Shown here: positions 1-5,897 of the stretch, piece by piece
Position numbering within the stretch: position 1 is the first letter of the stretch
Layout of the letters: every line of letters begins with the position of its first letter
Origin: Anaerolineae bacterium
Lineage (GTDB): Bacteria; Chloroflexota; Anaerolineae; Anaerolineales; Villigracilaceae
Assembly (NCBI GenBank): GCA_003141915.1
Contig: PLNY01000475.1
Span: 1,521-11,458, forward strand
Direction: 5' to 3'
DNA: 9,938 bases
Notes under the pieces: generated by a model
The model's input: the letters and a program-made list of their open reading frames with translations, nothing else
Told to the model about the DNA's origin: nothing
The model's database searches: none
Position numbers and translations under genes: made by a program

Positions 1-239
1 TCTTTTTCAACAAGATCCACGGGACGCTTGAACATTTTTTCAAGTTCAAGTTGCATATCCACTAATTCAAGTAGTCCAATGGGCGCTTTGGGGTCAATGC
101 TCACTAGTACATCAATATCGCTATCACGTCGGAAGTCATCACGCAGAACAGAGCCAAACAGCGAAAATTCGGTGATGCTCCAGCGTTGACAAAAGTCAGC
201 GATCCGTTTGCGAGGAATTCTAAGTTTTTTTCTTGGCAC
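1..239 (-). CDS. MNT-type nucleotidyltransferase domain protein (3' end cut by window edge)
   Basis: Only the first 79 residues are inside the window. They carry the pol-beta-like minimal nucleotidyltransferase signature: GSV at residues 29-31, followed by RDSDIDVLV with metal-binding D41 and D43, then a basic, leucine-rich stretch ending in RPVDLVEK. This matches the MNT/MJ0435 family, often the antitoxin half of a HEPN-MNT toxin-antitoxin pair. The family is known to transfer AMP to a HEPN partner in some systems, but here no HEPN gene is visible; it could lie beyond the left edge. The start is taken as GTG at 239 because an in-frame TAA lies two codons upstream, leaving no earlier start. 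There is no clear Shine-Dalgarno; a TATAAT box ends 7 nt before the GTG, suggesting a leaderless message. Family assignment is firm; toxin-antitoxin membership is inference. Confidence 0.85.
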   Translation of the reverse strand, partial: MPRKKLRIPRKRIADFCQRWSITEFSLFGSVLRDDFRRDSDIDVLVSIDPKAPIGLLELVDMQLELEKMFKRPVDLVEK

Positions 240-246
240 GAATTAA

Positions 247-275
247 ATTATAGCATGTTCAGAATTACCTGGCAT
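247..275 (-). promoter_or_regulatory. Predicted extended -10 promoter for the nucleotidyltransferase gene
   Basis: On the minus strand a perfect TATAAT occupies 252-247 and is preceded by TGC, giving an extended -10. A -35-like ATGCCA (4 of 6 to TTGACA) lies at 275-270 with a 17-bp spacer. Only 7 nt separate the -10 from the GTG start, so transcription would begin at or within a base of the start codon. Confidence 0.6.
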
Positions 276-286
276 ATTTTTTCTTT

Positions 287-374
287 GCCACGGATTTACT
301 CTTCGAGTACGATGTCACTGATTTGCGCGGATTTTTTAATTTTCCTTTTCCGTGAAATCCGTGACATCTGTGGC
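287..374. repeat. CCACGGATT-type imperfect palindrome downstream of herA
   Basis: The ends are GCCACGGAT (287-295) and its near-inverse at 366-374. An inner arm GTCACTGATTTGCGCGGA (314-331) pairs imperfectly with TCCGTGAAATCCGTGAC (349-365). About 18 nt in the left arm have no counterpart. The A/T-rich loop lies around 332-348. It sits in the herA to nucleotidyltransferase gap and could form a transcript-end hairpin for the herA array, though it lacks a clean GC stem plus U-tract. It resembles dispersed non-coding repeats built from CCACGGATT units that occur in many environmental bacterial genomes. The rest of the 240-389 gap holds only the promoter described separately. Confidence 0.6.
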
Positions 375-389
375 TAAAAAATCTTTTAC

Positions 390-2072
390 CTAAAAGCCAA
401 GTTCCTTTAAATTCTGTTCCCTGCCTTTCTTCCCACTCGCGCCGAGCAATTCCTTCCAGAATTCATCGTCATAGCGGCGTGACTTGACCGGCAACGGCAT
501 CGGCACACCCCAGCCCAAGAGCAACACTTCTTCTTTGGGTTGCAGTCGCGCCAACATACCGCGCAAGGCTTCGCGTCCCGAAAGTCCCGATAGCACGGCA
601 TGGATGTCATCGTCATCGCCCAGCCAGCCGCTGATGCGCGTGCCCAACTGTGACATGACTTCATCGTAAATCTGCGATGGGCGCTGGTCAATCACCAACA
701 GGGTCACATAATATTTACGCAGTTCACGCGCGATGGTGGCGAACGTGGTCTGCGATGCCATCTCGCGGTTCAGCAACTTATGCGCTTCTTCGATCACGAT
801 GACCAACTGCTTTGGCTCATCCTTGCCCGTCGAGCGGAATCCGTTTGTCTTCTTTTCCCACGCTTCGCGGATTCGACGCGTCAACAAATTCGACACGAAC
901 AGATAATCCAAATCCGTTTCATGTTCGCCGAACGACAACACCACATGCTGTCCGCTTTCGAGGGCGCTGATGATTTCATGAATCGAATCCGCGGCGGGTT
1001 TGGAAACGATATATGCTTTATTGAACAAGCGCCGCAATTTATTTTGCAACGCCTCCGCCGCCATCACATTGACTCCGTTGGCGTTCGCCCACGCCGCCAC
1101 GCTTCCATTCGCCGGAACTTTTTTGCCATCTTCCGTTGTAATCACTTCCTGCGTCATGGCTTTGAATTCACTGAACCAATCACGCTTGAACGAATTCCAT
1201 AACGCATCCAGAGTCGTTGCCGTGGTTTCTTTCAAATCCAATTCGCGACCCAGCAACTCGATGTCTGATGTCGCAACATCGCTCTCGGAAATCTCCAGGT
1301 TGAAATCGGGCGCTGAACCGCGAATCTTCGCCCCGCCTCCGAGTCCCACCACGCGCACCTTCGCCGCAAATTTATTTTTCAACCCCACCACGCGCAGGCC
1401 TGTGTCTGAAGCCGTGTCATCGAATCCATATTCGTTGTGCATATCGAACACCAACACCGAGGCTCTGTTATAGTGAATCAATCCTGCCAACACGGCGCGC
1501 GTCAAAAACGATTTGCCGGTTCCTGTTGCGCCGAAGATGCCCGATGAGCGCTGGACGAATTTTTCCAGGTCAATGCACACGGGATGATTTTGCTCGCGCG
1601 TATATCCGATGATGAAATTCTTGTCGCTCGGTTCGCCAAAGATGCCGGCGATGTGTTCGGGCCGCGCCAACTCAACGGACGAATGATGCGGCGGCACGGT
1701 CTTGACTGGAAGCGGCTTGGGGTCTTCGGGATTTTCCTCGCGCCATTTTTCATACTCCGCCGAAACGGGATCAGGGCCGATATCCTGCATCAACGCTGGC
1801 AGGATTTCGAGATTCGTGTAAAGCGTTTGTCCGTGCAAGGCTTTCGCTATCGAGGCGGGCAGACGCGCTTCGGTTTGTTCATCCGCAAAACGCGGGTCGG
1901 TCGCGCCGAGTTGAATGTCGGTGACGAGACCGTAATATCGCCAGTTGGCATTTTCGATGACGACGAACGCGCCTTCCTGCGCATTTTGTGCGGAAACCGT
2001 TAATCGCGCGCGGAACGATTCCTTTAATCCGCCGCCGATGATGTACCCGATTGTTTTTTTATTTTTAGTCAT
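390..2072 (-). CDS. herA: HerA-like DNA translocase/helicase (HAS-barrel + DUF87 ATPase)
   Basis: A 560-residue FtsK-HerA superfamily ATPase. Residues about 5-55 form the HAS barrel (IGYIIGG through YYGLVTDI). The RecA-like ATPase core has Walker A GATGTGKS at 181-188, the HerA-typical VFDMHNEYG strand at about 208-216, Walker B LVIVIEEAH at 423-431, a conserved arginine region RELRKYY near 449-455, and the DQRPS sensor motif at 462-466. HerA assembles as a hexameric ring that pumps DNA into its partner nuclease NurA for double-strand end resection. A nurA gene lies upstream in the same array. The start is supported by GAGGAG five bases before the ATG. Segment 295-345 contains an insert-like acidic/charged stretch (EVITTEDGKKVPANG). 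Bacterial HerA relatives also act in anti-phage systems with Sir2 or DUF4297, but no such effector is present, so a repair role is preferred. Confidence 0.9.
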   Translation of the reverse strand: MTKNKKTIGYIIGGGLKESFRARLTVSAQNAQEGAFVVIENANWRYYGLVTDIQLGATDPRFADEQTEARLPASIAKALHGQTLYTNLEILPALMQDIGPDPVSAEYEKWREENPEDPKPLPVKTVPPHHSSVELARPEHIAGIFGEPSDKNFIIGYTREQNHPVCIDLEKFVQRSSGIFGATGTGKSFLTRAVLAGLIHYNRASVLVFDMHNEYGFDDTASDTGLRVVGLKNKFAAKVRVVGLGGGAKIRGSAPDFNLEISESDVATSDIELLGRELDLKETTATTLDALWNSFKRDWFSEFKAMTQEVITTEDGKKVPANGSVAAWANANGVNVMAAEALQNKLRRLFNKAYIVSKPAADSIHEIISALESGQHVVLSFGEHETDLDYLFVSNLLTRRIREAWEKKTNGFRSTGKDEPKQLVIVIEEAHKLLNREMASQTTFATIARELRKYYVTLLVIDQRPSQIYDEVMSQLGTRISGWLGDDDDIHAVLSGLSGREALRGMLARLQPKEEVLLLGWGVPMPLPVKSRRYDDEFWKELLGASGKKGREQNLKELGF

Positions 2073-2077
2073 AAAAA

Positions 2078-2083
2078 CTCCTC
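2078..2083 (-). promoter_or_regulatory. Strong ribosome binding site of herA
   Basis: GAGGAG on the minus strand, 5 nt upstream of the herA ATG. The CACAAAG repeat begins directly upstream, so the repeat-bounded GxxExxY segment has left the herA translation signal intact. Confidence 0.8.
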
Positions 2084-2085
2084 AC

Positions 2086-2115
2086 CACAAAGAGCACAAA
2101 AGAAACACAAAGGAG
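2086..2115. repeat. CACAAAG-type repeat, left copy flanking the GxxExxY gene
   Basis: Three CACAAAG-like units (2086-2092, 2095-2102 with an extra A, 2106-2112), the last followed by GAG. Its inverse, with similar unit spacing, lies on the other side of the GxxExxY gene at 2544-2580. It fills the space between the GxxExxY stop codon and the herA ribosome binding site. Confidence 0.75.
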
Positions 2116-2118
2116 AAA

Positions 2119-2535
2119 TTAAAGCACCATGCGCTTGATACCATCTTTGAGGTGTTTGACATTAAAGTTGATCAAGTATCCAAGCCGACAGCCGGTGATC
2201 TTAAGATAAGTCAGAAGCTGCGCCTCATAAAGTGGATGCATTATTTCAACAGATTTGAATTCTACGATCACACTTTTCTCGGCCCAAAGATCCAATCGCA
2301 AACCTGTTTCAATAAATATCGTTTGATATTTTACCGGGATTGCAACTTGTGTTTCTACATCGACACCTCGATTTCGAGCTTCATACGCAGTACAAGCCTC
2401 GTATACTGATTCGAGCAAGCCGGGGCCGAGCGCGCTATGAACCGTATATGCTGCATCCAAAATTTTCTTTCCAACAGCTTCCACCTCAAGCGGGATTGGC
2501 TTGAAATTCTTTACAGTAGTCTTTTTCTCTTCCAT
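2119..2535 (-). CDS. GxxExxY family protein (PD-(D/E)xK-like)
   Basis: A 138-residue protein of the GxxExxY family, named after the motif seen here as GLLESVY at residues 39-45 inside VHSALGPGLLESVYE. The C-terminal half has the layout of a PD-(D/E)xK nuclease fold: D82 in LRLDLW, E92-F-K94 in IVEFKS, and YEAQLLTYLK at 103-112 with Q106. The family ending LGYLINFNV...LKDGIKRMVL is present, so the gene looks intact. Biochemical function of the family is not established to my knowledge; nuclease activity is an inference from the residues. The ATG at 2535 is preceded by AAGGAAG with an 8-nt spacer, and that Shine-Dalgarno lies inside the flanking repeat. Inverted repeats on both sides suggest it entered the array as a small cassette rather than being an ancestral operon member. 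Confidence 0.88.
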   Translation of the reverse strand: MEEKKTTVKNFKPIPLEVEAVGKKILDAAYTVHSALGPGLLESVYEACTAYEARNRGVDVETQVAIPVKYQTIFIETGLRLDLWAEKSVIVEFKSVEIMHPLYEAQLLTYLKITGCRLGYLINFNVKHLKDGIKRMVL

Positions 2536-2543
2536 CTTTTGAA

Positions 2544-2580
2544 CTTCCTTTGTGAACCTTTGTGTCCTTCGTGTTTAAGG
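2544..2580. repeat. CACAAAG-type repeat, right (inverted) copy flanking the GxxExxY gene
   Basis: Contains CTTTGTG at 2548-2554 and 2558-2564 and CTTCGTG at 2567-2573, the inverse of the left copy. It stops 2 nt short of the membrane protein's stop codon. Read on the minus strand it supplies AAGGAAG (2550-2544), the likely ribosome binding site of the GxxExxY gene. Translated, this repeat gives the peptide NTKDTKVHKG, a frequent spurious N-terminal extension. Confidence 0.75.
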
Positions 2581-2582
2581 AT

Positions 2583-3998
2583 TTAATACGGCGGACCATA
2601 GACTTGAATCCCATAGTATTCCGAATAACAAGCCGTCGCCCAAAACTTTGCGTGGTCGTTCGGACGCTCAACAGCCGCCCAGTTGATCATGGCCGGGATA
2701 TTGACGAACGGCTGGTGGTTTGCACGCGCTTGTAGAATCTGTGCGTCCATCGAGTCCCATTTCCGGGCATAGGCAATATAGGCGCCCTGGTTTTGATTGA
2801 CATAAGCCATTGTCAGTGCAGATGAAACACCGATCAATATCGTTGCCAGAACGATCAATCCGATTTCGAGTCGAACCGATGAGCGTGATGTGCGCGCCAG
2901 CCAGCTCCCGATCAGAAAACTTGCACTCATCCAAAAAGCCGCGAGCGCAAAGACTGCGATACTTAACGTGCGCGGCGGCGGCGTATCAGCATAGCCATAC
3001 ACGGAAGGCGGAATGCAAACAAAAGACAACATCAACCCGCCGACGATTTGAGTTGGAATCGTCCACCAGCGCAGCGTGATTTGGGATTTATATTCCGTTC
3101 CCGCCCACGCGCTGACCAATAGCGCGCCGATCAGGGCAGTGGTTTGTTGTGGAGAGAGGAGAATATCTTGAATAAAGGAAAGATAAGACCCGATGGAGAT
3201 TTGCGCCAGCCTTATGAAGGTTGGCGCTGGAGGAGAAGCGGCCCTGCGAATCGCATTCCCCGGCGCCAATACGATCACGATGACGGAAAGAAGCGCTCCC
3301 AATGTCGCAAAAGACAGGAGCTTAAATTCCGCGTTGATTTTTCTGTCGTGCGCAAACCATTCCAGGACAGTTAGAAAAACAAACAGCATCAGTTGAAAAA
3401 CGGCATAAGTTTCGCTGAAGCCGCCGTTCGCAAAGGCCAACACGAAGGCAAGGATACAAACCCAACCCAGCGCTTTGCCGGATTTCAAGCGCGGCAGAAT
3501 CCATTGGAACAGGAAGGCATAGATACTCAGCGTCACCAGAGGCAATGAATACGAACGCATCCCGTTCAACCAGAAATAGGATTGCGCGATATCCGGACTC
3601 AAGACGATCACGGCTAGGACAAAGCTGGCGCTGATTGCAATCGCAGCGCTCCACGTTGCAGTATGCCGGGAGATCGCTTTCAGCGTGGTATGAACGGCGG
3701 CAATCATCGCAACCAACCAAATAGCGATGGCAACGGGCGGAACCAGATGAGCGCCATAAGGTCCGAAGGTCTTGATCAATACGAGCCAGTCGAAGGCAAA
3801 GGCGGTGTAGCGTCCGCTCCAGTTGATGTACCAATACCAAATCGAGCGGAGCAAACCGAATCGATTCGCAGTATAAGCAGAGCAGTAATCATCCGCCATG
3901 AAGCGCGTGTAGCCGCCCAGATAGGCAAGACCCGCCAATGCAATCGTTGCAAATGCGATAATTGGAAACGAACCCCAAAATCGATTCTTTGCAGACAT
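2583..3998 (-). CDS. Polytopic membrane protein, DUF6056-like (possible GT-C-type glycosyltransferase)
   Basis: A 471-residue protein that is hydrophobic along most of its length, with about ten predicted membrane spans. After the first span (about residues 9-30) comes an acidic loop with MADDYCS (D36, D37), then WYINWSGRYTAF with R63. This arrangement resembles DUF6056 proteins and recalls GT-C glycosyltransferases, whose catalytic acidic residue lies in the first extracytoplasmic loop. Enzymatic activity is only a possibility. The C-terminal region (about 410-471) is soluble, with ERPNDHAKFW. The ATG at 3998 is chosen, 7 nt after the stop of the preceding gene; a TTG at 4013 in the same frame would extend it by five residues and overlap that gene. 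There is no convincing Shine-Dalgarno, so translation may depend on coupling. A membrane protein is out of place between nurA-linked genes and herA. Confidence 0.8.
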   Translation of the reverse strand: MSAKNRFWGSFPIIAFATIALAGLAYLGGYTRFMADDYCSAYTANRFGLLRSIWYWYINWSGRYTAFAFDWLVLIKTFGPYGAHLVPPVAIAIWLVAMIAAVHTTLKAISRHTATWSAAIAISASFVLAVIVLSPDIAQSYFWLNGMRSYSLPLVTLSIYAFLFQWILPRLKSGKALGWVCILAFVLAFANGGFSETYAVFQLMLFVFLTVLEWFAHDRKINAEFKLLSFATLGALLSVIVIVLAPGNAIRRAASPPAPTFIRLAQISIGSYLSFIQDILLSPQQTTALIGALLVSAWAGTEYKSQITLRWWTIPTQIVGGLMLSFVCIPPSVYGYADTPPPRTLSIAVFALAAFWMSASFLIGSWLARTSRSSVRLEIGLIVLATILIGVSSALTMAYVNQNQGAYIAYARKWDSMDAQILQARANHQPFVNIPAMINWAAVERPNDHAKFWATACYSEYYGIQVYGPPY

Positions 3999-4005
3999 AT
4001 ATTCT

Positions 4006-4605
4006 TTATGCAATCTCGCTCAACGCGCCAAGGACTGACATCAGCGTTGGATAATCATCTCTTAGCAGCGTAATCAATTCCTGCGTTGCCTGCTCTTTCC
4101 ACTTCTCGCCGCCTTGTCCATGTGCCTGGCCCGCTTGTCCGATATGCGCGGCCAATACTTCACCGATAGGAATATCCTGGTTCTGCAAAACGTGACGGAA
4201 ATATCCAAACCTTCCGACGCTTGTAAATCGGACGACATCTTTCTCGTCGCACAAATAGATTACATCCAAACTCAATGGCGGACGCGGCGGCAACAAATGA
4301 TAATTTTTTCCATCCGCTTCATACCCCACCGATAACACCGACATCTCAACCGGCACGATGCGCCGCTCGCGGTTATCGCGCATCACTTCCTCGCTGACGT
4401 TATCCGCCGTGACGAGTTGGCGCACCAAGCCGTCATCGTCAATGTGAATATCATAGATCAAGCCATAGACTTGATAGCTATCGCTCAAAGGTGCGCGCAC
4501 CAATGCGCCGAAGGCAGGCGCGTCCAATTGATTAACTCTGCATCCCGCGATGAATCCGGTCGTGCCTGAACGCAGTAATCGTCCGATTTCAATTTGTGCT
4601 GACAT
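4006..4605 (-). CDS. Small HAS-barrel-like protein, candidate HerA-NurA accessory subunit
   Basis: A 199-residue protein. Its N-terminal region (about residues 5-60) has the pattern GFIAG...FGALVRAP...QVYGLIYDIHID. The HerA encoded downstream has the equivalent GYIIGG...EGAFVVIE...RYYGLVTDIQLG at its own N-terminus, so this looks like a stand-alone HAS barrel without an ATPase. The middle (about 75-135) is probably beta-rich with LPPRPPLSLDVIYLCD. Residues 150-166 are a Gly/Ala/Gln-rich linker (HIGQAGQAHGQGG), and the end is helical (WKEQATQELITLLRDDYPTL). The start is fixed by GAGGAG five bases before the ATG. It follows nurA and precedes the membrane gene. In HerA the barrel mediates ring assembly and partner binding, so a role as adaptor, ring cap or regulator of HerA-NurA is plausible but inferred. 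Confidence 0.8.
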   Translation of the reverse strand: MSAQIEIGRLLRSGTTGFIAGCRVNQLDAPAFGALVRAPLSDSYQVYGLIYDIHIDDDGLVRQLVTADNVSEEVMRDNRERRIVPVEMSVLSVGYEADGKNYHLLPPRPPLSLDVIYLCDEKDVVRFTSVGRFGYFRHVLQNQDIPIGEVLAAHIGQAGQAHGQGGEKWKEQATQELITLLRDDYPTLMSVLGALSEIA

Positions 4606-4610
4606 AATTT

Positions 4611-4616
4611 CTCCTC
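4611..4616 (-). promoter_or_regulatory. Strong ribosome binding site of the HAS-barrel-like gene
   Basis: GAGGAG on the minus strand, 5 nt before the ATG at 4605: the same sequence and spacing as for herA. The 97-bp palindromic repeat ends on the adjacent base (4617). Confidence 0.8.
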
Positions 4617-4713
4617 ATGTCATTGCGAGCGAGCGAAGCGAGCGTGGCAATCTCCTGTTGCGTGATTACCTGAGATTGCTTCGCCGCCGCCTTGCGGCTC
4701 CTCGCAATGACAT
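4617..4713. repeat. Dispersed palindromic repeat (CATTGCGAG type), 97 bp
   Basis: The outer arms ATGTCATTGCGAG (4617-4629) and CTCGCAATGACAT (4701-4713) are exact 13-bp inverses. Inner arms GCAATCTC (4648-4654 region) and GAGATTGC (4672-4679) also pair. Between them are purine/GC-rich GAGCGAAGCGAGCG and CTTCGCCGCCGCC stretches. It resembles the widespread bacterial repeat with CATTGCGAG ends and an internal GCAATCTC core. It occupies all of the nurA to HAS-barrel interval: its last base is the final base of the nurA stop codon and its first base touches the next gene's Shine-Dalgarno. No coding sequence is visible within it. Confidence 0.85.
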
Positions 4714-5897
4714 CATCTACTCATTCTTCCTTTCAAGTCCTTCGCCGATTGCTTGTAAGAACCTTCATCCAATTCTTCGTCTTGATTGCGAAGTTCCTGT
4801 ATCAGCATCTGCTCGATCTGTTGCTTCTCTTGCAGTTTGACCAAAGCCGTCTCGTGTGCGCGATGCAAAAGATATGGATACGGTTTTGCGCCCATGATCT
4901 CGCATTGGGCAATCAACGAGGCGTGCAATAAATTCACTTTCTCTTGATCTTCCGCAACCCATGCCGGAATCTCCACGCGCACAATCCAGGGATGTTTATC
5001 AGTGCCAACGTTCAAATAGAAAAAATGGATTTCCAGTTTGCCTTTGTAATGATTTCGTGAACTGGATTGAATGATGAAGATCGCCGAGCGTTCGCCTTTC
5101 TTCAAAAGTGGATTACCGTCTTCGCCGAACAGCCAGCGATCCGTCACACCGCGCAAGGAATGAACGTCGCGCACATTTTTCATTTCGCTTTCTTGAATTT
5201 TGCTGATCTCCAATAAACGCGTCACCAAATCCGCGGCGGGCTTGTCAATGTAACCGGCGGTGATAATGTTTTCCGATTGCATTTGCGAAAGAATCGAAAG
5301 ATGTTTCTCGCGGTTGCGGCGATATTCATCCTGTGCGCTTCCCTCCGCGCCCCACAACTCGATCGGTCCATCTGTAAATGTGACCACTGGTTTTGAATAT
5401 TGCAATCCCAACTCGAGCAGTTTCTTTCGCTCCGAAAGATCGCGCCCCAATGCGATCATGTCTTCATTTATCATTCCATGATTTGAATAAAGGTCATCGC
5501 CGTAATTTAATTCGGTAAAAGTTTTGACGTCCGGTGCGTCGCCTGAACCGGATCTAAAAATAACAACTCCAATGTTGATCAATGAATACAATGTCGCCGC
5601 GTGACGATCAGGATTAATCTGCGAACCATCAGCGGCTATGAGCGTCGCTTCTTTAACAGACTCTGCTGGCCGGTAGTGCGACGCGAGCGACTCATTAACC
5701 GGCAACGCACATCGGATGTTTGCGTCAACCGCTTTGGCGGAATTCACTTTGGCGCGCAGAACATCCAGTTGATTTGCGCAAGACGATAACCAATCGCGCG
5801 CGTTATTTCTTTTCTCTTCTAACTTCTTACTACGTTCTTTTGCGCCTGCACCGATTTCTTTGATGCGCGCATGGACTTGTTGATAATCAACCGGCAT
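4713..5897 (-). CDS. nurA: NurA-domain 5'-3' nuclease, HerA partner
   Basis: A 394-residue NurA family protein. An N-terminal helical region (1-60, rich in KERSKKLEEKR) precedes the RNase H-like NurA core. LIAADGSQI at 86-94 carries the catalytic metal ligand D90. VTFTDGPIELW at 172-182 supplies a second acidic strand with D176. The family C-terminal signature is seen as PYPYLLHRAHETA at 339-351 with H348. A charged helical tail (355-394) follows. NurA dimers degrade DNA fed by the HerA ring during end resection. The ATG at 5897 is chosen because it overlaps the mutL stop by one base (TAATG); a longer reading frame reaching back to 5978 would overlap the mutL motif region and begins with non-family sequence. 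Only a weak AAGG precedes the ATG, which suggests translational coupling to mutL. All family catalytic residues I can identify are present. Confidence 0.9.
   Translation of the reverse strand: MPVDYQQVHARIKEIGAGAKERSKKLEEKRNNARDWLSSCANQLDVLRAKVNSAKAVDANIRCALPVNESLASHYRPAESVKEATLIAADGSQINPDRHAATLYSLINIGVVIFRSGSGDAPDVKTFTELNYGDDLYSNHGMINEDMIALGRDLSERKKLLELGLQYSKPVVTFTDGPIELWGAEGSAQDEYRRNREKHLSILSQMQSENIITAGYIDKPAADLVTRLLEISKIQESEMKNVRDVHSLRGVTDRWLFGEDGNPLLKKGERSAIFIIQSSSRNHYKGKLEIHFFYLNVGTDKHPWIVRVEIPAWVAEDQEKVNLLHASLIAQCEIMGAKPYPYLLHRAHETALVKLQEKQQIEQMLIQELRNQDEELDEGSYKQSAKDLKGRMSR

Noticed and set aside
186..377. Plus-strand 63-residue reading frame at the left edge
   Set aside because: It lies antisense to the nucleotidyltransferase start and runs through the CCACGGATT palindrome; no family pattern and no ribosome binding site.
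780..2003. Several 100-160-residue open frames antisense to herA
   Set aside because: Composition is that of the opposite strand of a GC-biased coding gene; herA has full family motifs over the same bases.
390..2072. HerA as part of an anti-phage HerA-effector system
   Set aside because: No Sir2, DUF4297 or other effector is next to it, and a nurA gene with intact motifs is in the same array; the GxxExxY neighbour looks like an inserted cassette.
2084..2582. Insertion sequence with transposase
   Set aside because: The only gene between the inverted repeats is GxxExxY; no DDE, HUH or serine recombinase motif is seen, so it is reported as a repeat-bounded cassette only.
2486..2671. Small minus-strand frame reading NTKDTKVHKGSSKDG
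   Set aside because: It is a translation of the CACAAAG repeat joining parts of two real genes in the wrong frame.
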